64,000 nucleotides of DNA from an uncultured Flavobacteriales bacterium (GCA_943788115.1 CALSPA010000014.1:1-64000); one strand, 5' to 3'; shown: positions 1 through 10,139, counted from the stretch's first letter. Translations and numbers: made by a program. The notes: generated by a model from the sequence alone, not told the origin.

Positions 1-1239
1 GTAGATTTGGTTCAGCCTGCAATTGATTTAGCTCAATTTGGATTTTCGCTTACTCAATTAGAGGCTGAAGGTTTAAATTATTACATAAAATCTAAATTGA
101 AATTTAACAGTTTGTCACCTTCTTTTATTAATAAAGATATTTGGAATGAAGGCGATACAATTGTTTTGACTGATTTAGCCCATACATTATCACTTATAAA
201 GAATGCTAAAAGAGCAGGTTTTTATGAAGGTGAAACAGCTTTAAAAATTACTCAAGAAATGGAAAGGAGTAAAGGTTTAATTACACTAAAAGATTTAAAA
301 GATTACCAAAGTGTATGGAGAGAGCCTTTAATAGGTGATTTTAAGAATTACAAGTTAATTTCCATGGGTCCTCCATCAAGCGGAGGTGCTTGTCTTTTAC
401 AAATGTTGAAAATGCTAGAACCCTATAAATTAAAACAAATGGGTTTACATTCTTCTGAAGCTATTCATTGTATTGTTGAAGCAGAGAAGAGAGCTTTTGC
501 TGATCGTTCAAAATATTATGGAGATCCAGATTTTATAAAAATACCTTTAGATAGTTTATTAGACTCTTCGTATTTAATTCAAAGAATGTCAAATTATTGT
601 TCTAGTGTTGCAACAAGTTGCGATTCTATTGATCCAGGAAATTTTGTGTCTAGTGAAAGTGAAGAAACTACTCATTATTCAATAGTTGATCCTTATGGTA
701 ATGCTGTTTCAGTAACTACCACTCTAAATTCATCTTATGGTTCTGGTGTAATAGTGGGAGATGCAGGTTTTTTGTTGAATAATGAAATGGATGATTTTAG
801 TTCTAAACCAGGGCATCCTAATCTTTACGGTTTAATTGGTGGGGAAGCTAATTCAATTCAACCTAACAAAAGAATGTTAAGTTCAATGACTCCTTCAATA
901 TTAGAAAAGAATGGAAAGTTGTTTATGGTTGTTGGTACTCCTGGCGGTTCTACAATTATAACAGGAGTTTTACAAACGATTTTAAATGTTGTTGAGTATG
1001 ATTTGTCAATTCAAGACGCAGTAACAGTTGGAAGATTTCATCATCAATGGAAACCAGATGAGATTAAAATTGAAGCTAATAAATTCGATAGTTTGGCTGT
1101 TCAAAAATTAAAGCAAATGGGTCACTCTTTCAAAAGTGTGAATTCAATGAATAGAGTAGATGCAATCCTAATAAAAGATGATGGATCTATTGAGGCAGGG
1201 GCAGACCCAAGGGGTGATGATGCTTTTTCAGGCTTTTAA
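1..1239 (+). CDS. ggt: gamma-glutamyltransferase, 5'-truncated by window edge
   Basis: The open frame already runs at base 1, so the N-terminus lies outside the window and 412 codons are visible. GGT is an Ntn-hydrolase that cleaves gamma-glutamyl bonds, for example of glutathione, in the periplasm. The precursor splits itself at a conserved threonine. That site is visible as TTHYS with the nucleophile codon at 667, followed by the family pattern of a GNAVSVTTTLN stretch. Downstream are the SSMTPSI motif and the oxyanion-loop motif GTPGGS. The small subunit is therefore complete and the large subunit partial. The next gene starts two bases after the stop, so the three genes from here to 2877 look co-transcribed. 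Family assignment is firm; substrate is not determinable. Confidence 0.93.
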   Translation, partial: VDLVQPAIDLAQFGFSLTQLEAEGLNYYIKSKLKFNSLSPSFINKDIWNEGDTIVLTDLAHTLSLIKNAKRAGFYEGETALKITQEMERSKGLITLKDLKDYQSVWREPLIGDFKNYKLISMGPPSSGGACLLQMLKMLEPYKLKQMGLHSSEAIHCIVEAEKRAFADRSKYYGDPDFIKIPLDSLLDSSYLIQRMSNYCSSVATSCDSIDPGNFVSSESEETTHYSIVDPYGNAVSVTTTLNSSYGSGVIVGDAGFLLNNEMDDFSSKPGHPNLYGLIGGEANSIQPNKRMLSSMTPSILEKNGKLFMVVGTPGGSTIITGVLQTILNVVEYDLSIQDAVTVGRFHHQWKPDEIKIEANKFDSLAVQKLKQMGHSFKSVNSMNRVDAILIKDDGSIEAGADPRGDDAFSGF

Positions 1240-1241
1240 AG

Positions 1242-1961
1242 GTGAGTAAAATTATTAAAATAGCACTTTGGTCTGGGCCAAGAAATATTTCAACAGCATT
1301 GATGTATTCTTTTGCAAATAGAAATGATGCTAAAGTAGTTGATGAGCCTCTTTTTGGATATTTTTTAAACTATTCAGGAGTTTGGAGACCCTCAAGAAAA
1401 GAAGTACTTGAGTCAATGGAGCTAATTCCAGAAAACATTATTGAACAGATAGTAAATCCAACAATAAATAAGCCAGTGTTTTTTATTAAAAACATGGCTA
1501 ATCATTTAATTGATTTGAATTGGAGTTTTCTTGATAATTTTTATAACATTATTTTAACCAGGGATCCTAGAGACATGTTGATGTCTTACTCTAAACATGT
1601 AGGAAATCCAACTATGCTAGATACTTGTTATGAAATTCAACTCGAGTTAATAGAATATTTAACAAATAAAGCTATTCCATTTGTTGTAGTTGATTCTAAA
1701 GAAATTTTACAAAACCCAGAAAAAGCTTTAAAAAGGATTTGCTCATTGGCTTCTATTCCTTTTTCTGTTGAAATGCTCAATTGGGAAAAAGGGCCATTAA
1801 AAGAAGACGGTATTTGGGCAAAATACTGGTATAATAACGTTCATTCTAGTAATTCTTTTGGTAAGTATGTTTCTAATGATCAAAAATTACCTATTCACTT
1901 AATTGACATTTATGAGAAATGTTTAATACATTATAATCAAATTCTAAAATTCCAATCTTAA
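1242..1961 (+). CDS. sulfotransferase-like P-loop protein
   Basis: This 239-residue protein has an N-terminal P-loop-like motif SGPRNIS (residues 11-17) and a second motif LTRDPRDM near residue 108. These correspond to the 5'-phosphosulfate and 3'-phosphate loops of PAPS-dependent sulfotransferases. No signal peptide is visible, so it should be cytoplasmic. It starts with GTG two bases after the ggt stop and ends five bases before the aminotransferase gene, which implies one transcript. From memory, plants encode branched-chain-aminotransferase-like proteins in which a domain of this type is fused to a class IV aminotransferase, so the two products may act together. Real sulfotransferase activity is not established for this subfamily. 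Confidence 0.75.
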   Translation: MSKIIKIALWSGPRNISTALMYSFANRNDAKVVDEPLFGYFLNYSGVWRPSRKEVLESMELIPENIIEQIVNPTINKPVFFIKNMANHLIDLNWSFLDNFYNIILTRDPRDMLMSYSKHVGNPTMLDTCYEIQLELIEYLTNKAIPFVVVDSKEILQNPEKALKRICSLASIPFSVEMLNWEKGPLKEDGIWAKYWYNNVHSSNSFGKYVSNDQKLPIHLIDIYEKCLIHYNQILKFQS

Positions 1962-1965
1962 TTCT

Positions 1966-2877
1966 ATGTCTAAATTTAATCAGCCTAACCCTAAAAATGA
2001 CGGAACCCTAATTTATGTTGGAGATGAATTAATATTAAGAGAAGATGCCAAAATCTCAGTTTTGGATAGTTTAGTTCAAGGAGGAGACGGTGTTTGGGAG
2101 GGATTAAGAGTTTATAAAGGAAAGATATTTCAATTAGAAGCGCATTTAAATCGTTTATTCGATTCAGCAAAAGCCATGCATTTTAAAAATATTCCTTCAA
2201 GAGATTTTATTAAAGAAGCTATTTTCTCTTGTCTTAATGCCAATGAAATGTATGATGGTGTTCACATAAGGTTAACTCTTTCAAGGGGCCTGAAAACAAC
2301 ATCTGGAATGAATCCAGAATTAAATATATATGGCTGCACTCTAATTGTTTTACCAGAATTTAAGCCTCCTGTTTATGGAAATGAAGGTATTAAGCTAGTA
2401 ACTTCATCTATAAGAAGAAATTCACCTCAATGCTTGGATTCAAAAATCCATCACAATAATTTAATAAATAATATTTTAGCAAAAATTGAGTCTAATATTT
2501 ATGGGGCAGATGATGCATTGATGTTGGATTTAGACGGCATGGTTTCTGAAACCAATGCAACAAATGTTTTTTATGTTAAAAATAAAGTTTTAGTTACACC
2601 TTATGCAGACAGTTGCCTTCCAGGACTTACTCGAGAAAAAGTTATTGAAATCGCAAAAGATACAGGTGTTCAATTCAGAGAGAAGAGGTGCTCACTTACT
2701 GAATTCTATACTGCTGATGAAGTTTTTACCACAGGAACAATGGGTGAGTTAAGCCATGTGATAGCTATTGATGAAAGAGTAATAGGAAAGGGGTTGATTG
2801 GGGAAATTACTCAAAATTTACAGGTTGAGTACACCGAAAGAACAAAAAATATTGGCTATTCAATTCCGAGAAATTAA
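1966..2877 (+). CDS. class IV aminotransferase (BCAT/DAAT fold)
   Basis: At 303 residues it has the standard length of the branched-chain/D-amino-acid aminotransferase family of PLP enzymes. The likely PLP lysine is K160 in the SKIHHNN motif. The family pattern of a DG...SE.NATNVF segment (about residues 190-202) and the late TTGTMGEL segment that binds the PLP phosphate are present. IlvE, 4-amino-4-deoxychorismate lyase and D-amino-acid aminotransferase share this fold and cannot be separated by eye. Association with the sulfotransferase-like gene suggests the specialised BCAT-like subfamily rather than housekeeping IlvE. Its 3' end overlaps the convergent phosphatase gene by 4 bp. Confidence 0.85.
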   Translation: MSKFNQPNPKNDGTLIYVGDELILREDAKISVLDSLVQGGDGVWEGLRVYKGKIFQLEAHLNRLFDSAKAMHFKNIPSRDFIKEAIFSCLNANEMYDGVHIRLTLSRGLKTTSGMNPELNIYGCTLIVLPEFKPPVYGNEGIKLVTSSIRRNSPQCLDSKIHHNNLINNILAKIESNIYGADDALMLDLDGMVSETNATNVFYVKNKVLVTPYADSCLPGLTREKVIEIAKDTGVQFREKRCSLTEFYTADEVFTTGTMGELSHVIAIDERVIGKGLIGEITQNLQVEYTERTKNIGYSIPRN

Positions 2878-4533
2878 ATTTTAAAACTTAACCAAACACA
2901 ATCATCTGTTTGTTCTTCCTTGTCTTTGTAATTGTTGAAAAGCTCTTCGATAAAGCATTTGTTTTCTTTAAAAACTTTAGATGATGTAATCCATTGGTAT
3001 AGATATCTTCTTTTTAATTTTTTTTGTTTTTCACCACCAAATTGATTGATTATCCCATCACTAAATAAAATTAGTTGTTTGTTTTGTGCATTGAAATTTC
3101 CACTTTTTATTTTTTTCGAATTAATTCTAGATTTAATACCAGCAAAAGTAGTGTCATTTGTAGGTTCATAAATTTCATTAATTGTACTATCGTAAGAAAT
3201 GAAGTTTTGATTATTTGAAGCAAATTCAACATTTTTAGTAATAGTATTAATTCTAATTATTGTAAAATCTGTTGATGTGAAGCTGTCAATTTTTGAATAA
3301 AATTCACTTGAAAAAACATTGTGTTCAATTTTATTAAAAATTGAAATTAATGAAGAATCTATTTCATATTTCTTAAGTGCGTTCTTAACCTCATTTGCAA
3401 AAAATATTGACAAAAAAGCTCCTGGTAAACCATGACCTACACAGTCGCCAACAACTACATAAATATAGTTTTCTATGTCTGTAGGTTCAATCAGAAAGAA
3501 ATCAGCAGATGCAATGTGTTTTGGTTTGAAAAATATTTCTAGATCATCAAGGTTTGATGAATTGTCCAAGAAAATGTTTTGAATTATTGCTACTTGTTTT
3601 AAGTTTTCATGTGAATCGATTTTAGATAACTCCAATTTGCTTGTTTGAAAACTTATTGTTTCCTCTAAATTGTCTTTCACCAAACTAAGCTCCGATTGTA
3701 GGTTTTGAAGTTGATTTTTTTCCTGATGTATTTCATTTTTGGAGTTGGTTGTTTCTAGGGCATATAGGTTGAAATAATTTCTATTCGCTACTTTGATTAT
3801 GGTTATAGAATATGTTTTTGGCCCTAATTCAATGGTTTTGTCAAAAATGCCATTTCTGGAGGAATATGCTTGATTTAATAGAATGTTGAAGCTGTCTGGA
3901 ACAGGGTCTCCTATTTTTAAGTCTAAATAATCCAGAAAACTTTCTAAAGATGATTCATTGGCGTATATAACAATACCCTCATCATTAATTCTAATTACAG
4001 GGTTAGGGATTTTCTGATGGTAGTCTTGAAATGTTTTCAACTTCGCTGTATGATTTTTGTAGATCTTTATTTTGTTTTTGAAAATTTGCTATAATCTTAT
4101 TGGCTTCTTCTATGCCACTCCTTTTACTTTCAATAAGAAATAAATATTCCGCCATCACAGAATTTTCTGGGAAATCGGATAAAGTTAACCCTGATGTTGA
4201 TAGTGTGTCTTGATCAGTGAATATGGGGACAAATAAAAATAGAATAATTCGTTCTTTATTGTAGATGTGAGCATTTCCTTTTAAAACAGTGGTTTTGTTC
4301 TTAATATTTGTTCTAATAAGTTTGTTCTCGTTTGTAATTTTAATACAATCATTAAATGAATTAGGGTGTGAGAAATTGAAATAATCATCTACATGATTGT
4401 AATGAATGTCTTCTCCGATGAGTTTTATTAAACCTTTACCTATAGACATTACTTTACCATTAAACCCTACTGCCAAAAGAAATGGTAGGATGGTGTCTTT
4501 TAATCGGTCTATATTTTTTAATTGAGAATCCAT
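2874..4533 (-). CDS. HNOBA-PAS-SpoIIE serine phosphatase (one frameshift)
   Basis: Two overlapping frames (4533-4003 and 4040-2874) join into one protein of about 550 residues. The N-terminal part matches the heme-NO-binding-associated (HNOBA) sensor pattern: PFLLAV near the start, LKGNA in the middle, and GLTLSDFP followed by EYLFLIESK at the end. A coiled coil, a PAS-like segment (IPNPVIRINDEG), a second coiled coil and a SpoIIE/PP2C phosphatase domain follow. The phosphatase shows GDCVGHGLPGAF, LFSDGI and a terminal TDDCVW motif. Removing one A from the AAAA run (4033-4036 on +) restores a continuous SEVETFQDYH junction, so an indel error or very recent mutation is likely. It probably feeds an anti-sigma-antagonist type switch; no partner or H-NOX gene is visible here. 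Confidence 0.8.
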
Positions 4534-4682
4534 TAATGACTTCGCAATTTGTTTGCTTAATTAATTTAACGTTAAATTATTTGTAAATCTAATTTTTTAA
4601 TATTATATTATTTTACAATAACTTCCCAACGTTTCAGATGGTTTTCACTGAATTTCAACTCTTTTTTGAAAAAATAGATAAA

Positions 4683-4705
4683 AAAAAAACCACCCGAAGG
4701 TGGTC
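4683..4705 (-). terminator. rho-independent terminator of the T9SS cargo gene
   Basis: On the minus strand a 6-bp stem ACCACC/GGTGGT with a 4-base loop (4689-4704) is followed directly by a run of U (complement of the A-tract ending at 4688). It lies about 25 bases beyond the stop codon of the upstream minus-strand gene, as expected for an intrinsic terminator. Confidence 0.85.
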
Positions 4706-4726
4706 TTAAAAAGAGTTGTAAAAGTT

Positions 4727-5668
4727 TTATTTCACCATAAATTTCTTACTTGAAATAGTGTTTTCATTAGATAATGTAACCGTATACATTCCTGATTCAA
4801 CATTAAGATTGATTTCTTTAGATAATACATCTGAAGTATAGATTTCTTGAGATAAAACCAATTTACCAGTAATGTCAAAAATTTCAAGATTGTAATTTCC
4901 AGCATTAATGTTTTTAGCGTTAATGAAAAGTGAATTTTCTACAGGGTTTGGATAAACATTGAAATTGAAAGCGTTATTTTCTTCAAGCCCAACACCAGTT
5001 ACATCTACTAACATAACATCGTCTATGAAATATTCTGCAGCCTCTGGTGTAGCTGATGTTCCTCCGAATGCAAAGTAGTTTATTCCTCCAAACGATGCAT
5101 TTGTTCCTGTTCCATCAGATCCACTTGAAAATACATATGAATGAACCATGTTTCCATCTAAATAAACATCTGCATTATCAGTATCTAAATTAATTACAAC
5201 CTTAACATCTACCCAAGTGTTTTGTTGGTATTGAGCTGATCCAGGTGTGCTTCCACCTAAAATTTCAACCACTCCACCAGAGCTGAAAAACACGTCTAAT
5301 TTCCAACCTTGTCCTGCAGTCTGAGTTTCTTGAATGTTGAAATACCCCCCTCTTCCAGTTGTCACAAAAAATTTCATTGAAAACTCATATTTACCTGAAG
5401 TGTAAATTGATGGAAAAGTCATCATTACATCTGTAGGTCCGGTGTTTCCTTGTATTTGAACTGAATTACTTGGGCTACTTGAGTTTGTATTTACAACAAA
5501 TGCATCTTCAGGTGTTCCTGGAGCGTTAGTCCATGTGGTAAAATTAGTTGATTCGTTTCCTATATAGTTGCCAGCTGTATAGTTGTCAAAGTCTTCTGAT
5601 AAGAGCGTGTTTTGAGCAATGAAAAACACGGGTAAAAAGAAGGTTAGCAATAGTATTATTTTTTTCAT
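4727..5668 (-). CDS. secreted T9SS cargo protein of unknown function
   Basis: This 313-residue protein has a signal peptide (MKKIILLLTF... ending near residue 18) and a C-terminal type A T9SS sorting domain. The sorting domain begins at the VYPNPVENSL motif and ends in a short KKFMVK tail. The central part is rich in Gly, Ser and Thr and resembles jelly-roll/LamG-like carbohydrate-binding folds, with IDDVMLVD at the end of the domain. That fold assignment is an impression from composition and motif style only. The gene is monocistronic, with a strong terminator downstream and a divergent carotenoid gene upstream. The product is probably cell-surface or secreted. Confidence 0.8.
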   Translation of the reverse strand: MKKIILLLTFFLPVFFIAQNTLLSEDFDNYTAGNYIGNESTNFTTWTNAPGTPEDAFVVNTNSSSPSNSVQIQGNTGPTDVMMTFPSIYTSGKYEFSMKFFVTTGRGGYFNIQETQTAGQGWKLDVFFSSGGVVEILGGSTPGSAQYQQNTWVDVKVVINLDTDNADVYLDGNMVHSYVFSSGSDGTGTNASFGGINYFAFGGTSATPEAAEYFIDDVMLVDVTGVGLEENNAFNFNVYPNPVENSLFINAKNINAGNYNLEIFDITGKLVLSQEIYTSDVLSKEINLNVESGMYTVTLSNENTISSKKFMVK

Positions 5669-5772
5669 AATGGTTGTTTTTTCTGTTTTGTTTAAGTTTA
5701 AATATAAAGATTTTAAAATGATTTTAAGATTTATTCTTTTAAATGAAACAGCAAATAATAAATTTGTGAATT

Positions 5773-7223
5773 ATGAAAGTAGTAGTTCTTGGAGCTGGAA
5801 TAGGGGGCCTTTCTATAGCTTGTAGGTTATCATCATTAGGACACGATGTTATTCTTATCGAGAAAAACAATTATACTGGTGGTAAAGCAGGTGTTGTTAA
5901 ATTTAATGGCTATACTTTTGATGCTGGTCCGAGTTTATTCACTTATCCAGAATGGTTAGATGATGTTTTTGTTTCTTGCAACAAAAATCCAAGAGATTAT
6001 TACACATATAAAAAGCTAGATTTAGTTACTCGTTATTTTTTCAATGATAAATCGTATTTTGATGTTTTTGACGATGTTAATAAAACTGCAAAATCAATAG
6101 AAAATGTTGCAAATTTTTCTAGCTCAAAATTTATAAAGCTGATTAAGCCATTGGGAATTAGTGTACCAACTTTCTGAAGAGACGTTTTTATCCGGAAAAA
6201 TTAAGTTCAACCTTCCATTTTTGAAAGCTGCCATGAAATGGTTTTTAAAGTTAGGGGTTTTTTCAATTTTCACTTCAATGGCTAAATACAACAAGAAAGT
6301 GATTAATAATGATAAAGTTGAGTTGTTGTTTAACCGATTTGCTACCTATACTGGTTCATCACCTTTCAAAACACCTGCTTTTATGAATCAGCTTTCAGTA
6401 GTTGAGCTTTGTAAAGGTGCATATTACCCAGATAATGGGATGAATTCTATTCCAAAGGGTTTAGAGAAGTTGGCTGTTGATTTGGGAGTTGATATTAGAT
6501 TAAATAATCAAGTTAGTGCTATCAGTAAGCAACAATGATTCATGGTTAATTAAGACTTCTAATTCTCACTTGTCTGCTGATATAGTTGTTTCCAATATTG
6601 ATTATTGCTTTACTCGTAAATTAATGGGCGATATATTTAATTTACCAACAAGCAAATTATCTACTTCTGGAATTGTTTTTTACTGGGGAGTTTCAAAAGT
6701 ATTTAAAGATTTAAAACTCCATAATGTTTTTTTCTCAGATGATTATCAAAAAGAATTCAGTCAGATTATTGATGATGTTGTTTTTCCTGATAAACCAACT
6801 GTATATGTAAACGTTAGTTCCAAAATTGATAGTCATCACGCTAAAAACAACTGTGAAAACTGGTTTGTAATGGTTAATGTTCCTGCAAGTTTAGAATTAA
6901 CAGCTGAAAAAAGTGTAAATAAGCTAAGGGAGGCTGTCATTAATTTGCTGTCTGATAAGTTGAATGAACCTATAAAAGAACATATAGAATGTGAGAGAAT
7001 ACTAACACCAAACACTCTAGTTGAAGATACAGGAGCTTATAAGGGTTCCATTTATGGAATAAATCAAAATTCTTTATTTAAAATAATGAATAGGAAAGAT
7101 AATAAGGATAAATTTGATAAAGGGTTGTATTATGTAGGTGGAACAGTTCATCCAGGTGGGGGTATCCCTTTAGCTTTACTTTCTTCAAAAAATACAGTTA
7201 ATCAAATCATGAAAGATTATTAA
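5773..7223 (+). pseudogene. crtD: carotenoid desaturase, CrtD/CrtI family (two frameshifts)
   Basis: Three consecutive frames (5773-6177, 6161-6538, 6516-7223) together encode one phytoene-desaturase-family flavoprotein of about 480 residues. The N-terminus has the FAD dinucleotide-binding motif GAGIGG (residues 7-12). It is followed by the DAGPSLFT motif, which I associate with CrtD (1-hydroxycarotenoid 3,4-desaturase) more than with CrtI. The C-terminus carries the family motif VGGTVHPGGGIP. Breaks lie at about 6140-6155 and 6520-6531. The next gene is cruF-like, the usual partner of crtD in making monocyclic carotenoids such as saproxanthin or myxol. The breaks may be sequencing errors because all catalytic segments are retained. 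CrtI is the main alternative. Confidence 0.75.
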
Positions 7224-7850
7224 TTGAAAGGGTTTATTAAATATAAGTTTGAGCTTGTTTTTTGTTTCATAGTTTATTTAGCTGGGATTATTGGCATTAA
7301 ATGGATTAATGAAGAACTGTTTTTGCAACTATCGTTTGTTTCTTTAATAATTCCACTTCTTATCATTCTTTTTACGATTAAAGATTAGCTCTAAAGATTA
7401 TCTTTTGTTGATAGCTGTTTTTTTTGTCAGTTTCACTGCTGAATGGTTGGGTGTAAATGGCGGTTATCTATTTGGCGATTATGTGTATGGAAAATCTTTG
7501 GGTTTTAAAATTAATGGTGTTCCTCCTTTAATTGGAATTAATTGGGGTTCTGTTGTGCTTGGTGTCTAGAGAAATTTCTATTCGTTTTGTTTCTTCACCT
7601 GTCTTAATTGTTATAGTTTCTTCTTTGTTAATGCTTGTATTAGACTTTGTAATTGAGCCAGTTGCTCATAAGCTTGACTTTTGGACTTGGTCAGCTGATC
7701 AAATTCCACTTTCGAATTATAGAGATTGGTTTATAGTAGCTATTATAAATCAGGTAATTTTTATTGTTTTTTAAACCAAAAGAAAAAGTTTTCTTTTTGA
7801 CTGCAGGTTATTACATTATACTTTCTTTGTTTTTTTTGTGTTTTTATTAA
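7224..7850 (+). pseudogene. cruF: CruF-like carotenoid hydratase, DUF422 (three disruptions)
   Basis: Reading across three frame changes gives a polytopic membrane protein of roughly 200 residues with the DUF422/CruF signature. Recognisable segments are a TAEWLGVNGGYLFGDYVYG-type stretch, GVPPLIGINWG, and DFVIEPVAHKLDFWTW near 7650-7690. CruF hydrates the psi-end of gamma-carotene-type substrates. It starts with TTG immediately after the crtD stop. Breaks: a 13-bp insertion flanked by the 8-mer AAAGATTA (7380-7400), a shift near 7555-7566, and one extra T in the T6 run at 7767-7772. Repairing the last gives an uninterrupted IVFKPKEKVFF reading to the stop at 7848-7850. Function by family and context only. 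Confidence 0.65.
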
Positions 7851-7868
7851 CCAATTATCTTATTACTA

Positions 7869-10001
7869 ATGTCTTTACCATTCCATTTAATTTCAGAAAA
7901 AACAGGCTTTGATTTAGCTCAAGTGGAAGCTGTTTCAGTTTTGTTAAAGGAAGGTGCAACCTTGCCATTTATTGCTAGGATACAGGAAGGATCAAACTGG
8001 TGGATTAGATGAAATAGCTATAGAGCTTATTTCAGATGAAATTAATTTGTTAGAGAAGATTGATCTTAAAAAAAAGAATATTTTAAAGGTTTTAAAAAAG
8101 AGAACAGAAGTTGATCCTAAAATTGATCTTGAACATAAATTCGTCTTGGAATTTGACTGAAATTGAGGACTTGTATTTGCCTTTTAAACAACAAAAGGTA
8201 AATAAAGCAACACTAGCTATTAATTCAGGTTTAGATGGATTGGCAAAAATAATATTGTCTCAAAAAGAAGTTGTCTCTAAGGGTCAAATTTTATCTTTTA
8301 AATGTGAACTTTATAACAATGAGGCTTTAATAATTGATGGAGTTATTGAAGTTCTTGTAAAATGGATTGGAGAAAGAAAACAAATTAGACACCTGCTTAG
8401 ACAAGAGATTTCAAGAAATGGTTTTTTTGATTTCAAAAATCAAAAAAAGTAGTAAAGATGAAGAAGGTGTAGAGAAATATAAAGACTACATCGATTATTC
8501 TGAAGCACTTTCTAGAATTAAATCGCAATCGATTTATGGCTATTCAAAGAGCTGCAAACGAAGGTTTCTTAACAGTTAGTTTGAAATTAGATAAGAAAAA
8601 AGTTGTAGAAATTATTTCAAGTAAAGTTATTTCTAATCAAGGAAGCTTAAAATTCTTAAATAAAGGCCATACAATTAGCTTGGTCAAAATCTTTAAAGCC
8701 TTCATTGCAAAAAGAGATTTTCAAATCAACAAAGGAGAAAAGTGATTTAAAAGCCATAGCTGTTTTTTCTGATAATTTACGTCAACTCTTAATGCAGCCT
8801 CCTCTTAGAGCTAAGCGAATATTGGCTATTGATCCTGGATTCAAATCTGGTTGCAAATTAGTTTGTCTTTCTGATAAAGGCGATCTTTTGAATAATGCCA
8901 CTATTTATCCACATCCTCCTCAAAATCAATTTGGTGATGCAAAGAAAAAAATTGCTGGACTAATTGAACAATACAAATTAGATGGTATTGCAATAGGTAA
9001 TGGAAACAGCATCCAGAGAAACTGAAAGACTTATAAAAGGAACAAGATTTAATAGAAAAGTTAATGTGTATGTTGTAAATGAAGCTGGGGCATCTGTTTA
9101 TTCAGCTTCATCAATTGCGAGAAAAGAATTTCCTAATTACGATGTAACTGTAAGAGGAGCCATTTCAATTGGTAGAAGGTTGATAGATCCATTAGCTGAG
9201 TTGGTTAAAATAGATCCCAAAAGTATTGGAGTTGGACAGTATCAACACGATGTTGATCAAGTTTTGCTTTCAAAAAAATTAGATAATGTAGTTGTAAGTG
9301 CAGTAAATAAGGTAGGTGTTGATTTAAATACTGCAAGTGAATATTTACTTGAACATGTTTCTGGAATTGGAAAGAAAATTTCAGAAAACATTGTGAAATA
9401 TAGAAAAGAGCATGGATCATTTAATTCTAGAGAGGAATTAAAAAATGTGCCAAAATTAGGTGCTAAATGTTTTGAACAATCTGCTGGTTTTCTAAGAGTT
9501 AAAAATGGTTTGAACCCGCTAGATGATAGTGCTGTTCATCCTGATTATTATAACATTATTAATAAGGTTTGTGTTAAGGAGAAAGTTAAGATTGAAGATT
9601 TAATTGGTAATACCCAAAGGGTAGAGGAGATTAATTGGGAGCAACATTTAGCTTCCACTTTAGGGTATCAAACTATTAATGATATTAAGTCAGAATTGAT
9701 TAAGCCAGGTTTAGATCCTAGAAAAATCATTTACCAATTAGAGTTCGATCCAACTATAAGAACAATTAATGATTTATCTGTTGGTCAAATTTTATCTGGA
9801 ATTGTTAACAATGTAACCAATTTTGGTGCTTTTGTTGATATTGGTATTAAAGAAAACGGGTTAATTCATATCTCACATTTAGCAGATGAATATATCGATA
9901 ATCCATCAGATTTTATTAAAGTTCATCAACATGTAAAAGCAAAGGTTGTTTCTGTTGATGTGGAAAGAAAAAGAATTGGATTAAGCTTAAAAGGTATATG
10001 A
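7869..10001 (+). pseudogene. tex: Tex-family transcription accessory protein (about six frameshifts)
   Basis: The sequence reads as a full-length Tex/YhgF protein (about 710 residues) if six indels are repaired, near 7980, 8130, 8445, 8530, 8665 and 9004. Visible parts in order are the Tex N-terminal region (LISEKTG...), the YRKDQTGGLDE motif, LTEIEDLYLPF, the YqgF/RuvC-like domain with ILAIDPGFKSG, and the NGTASRETE segment. A helix-hairpin-helix region (HVSGIGKKISENIV) and a C-terminal S1 RNA-binding domain (VTNFGAFVDIG) follow. The last third, from 9000 on, is intact. Several breaks sit in or beside short A runs, consistent with consensus errors. Tex is an RNA-binding factor linked to transcription and RNA turnover. 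Start chosen at the ATG at 7869. Confidence 0.85.
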
Positions 10002-10139
10002 TAATTGCTTAATTTTATTGTCATGATTTTTCTAAAAACTAAACTATCTAAATCTATGCCTTGGGTTCTTACACCAGGGCTGTAGTTTGTTTTTCATTTC
10101 TTATTAGTTTCTATTTTTTTAAATTTTAAATTATTTTAT

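Noticed and set aside
4003-4040. Programmed frameshift in the HNOBA-SpoIIE gene
   Set aside because: No slippery heptamer with a downstream structure was seen. A single extra A in a four-base run explains the break, and similar indels occur elsewhere in the window.
9205-9420. Minus-strand open frame inside tex
   Set aside because: It lies wholly within the intact S1/helix-hairpin-helix part of tex on the other strand and has no family features.
10050-10085. Imperfect hairpin CCTTGG/CCAGGG between tex and the next gene
   Set aside because: The stem is short with a mismatch and a 9-base or longer loop, and there is no T run after it, so it is not supportable as a terminator or RNA gene.
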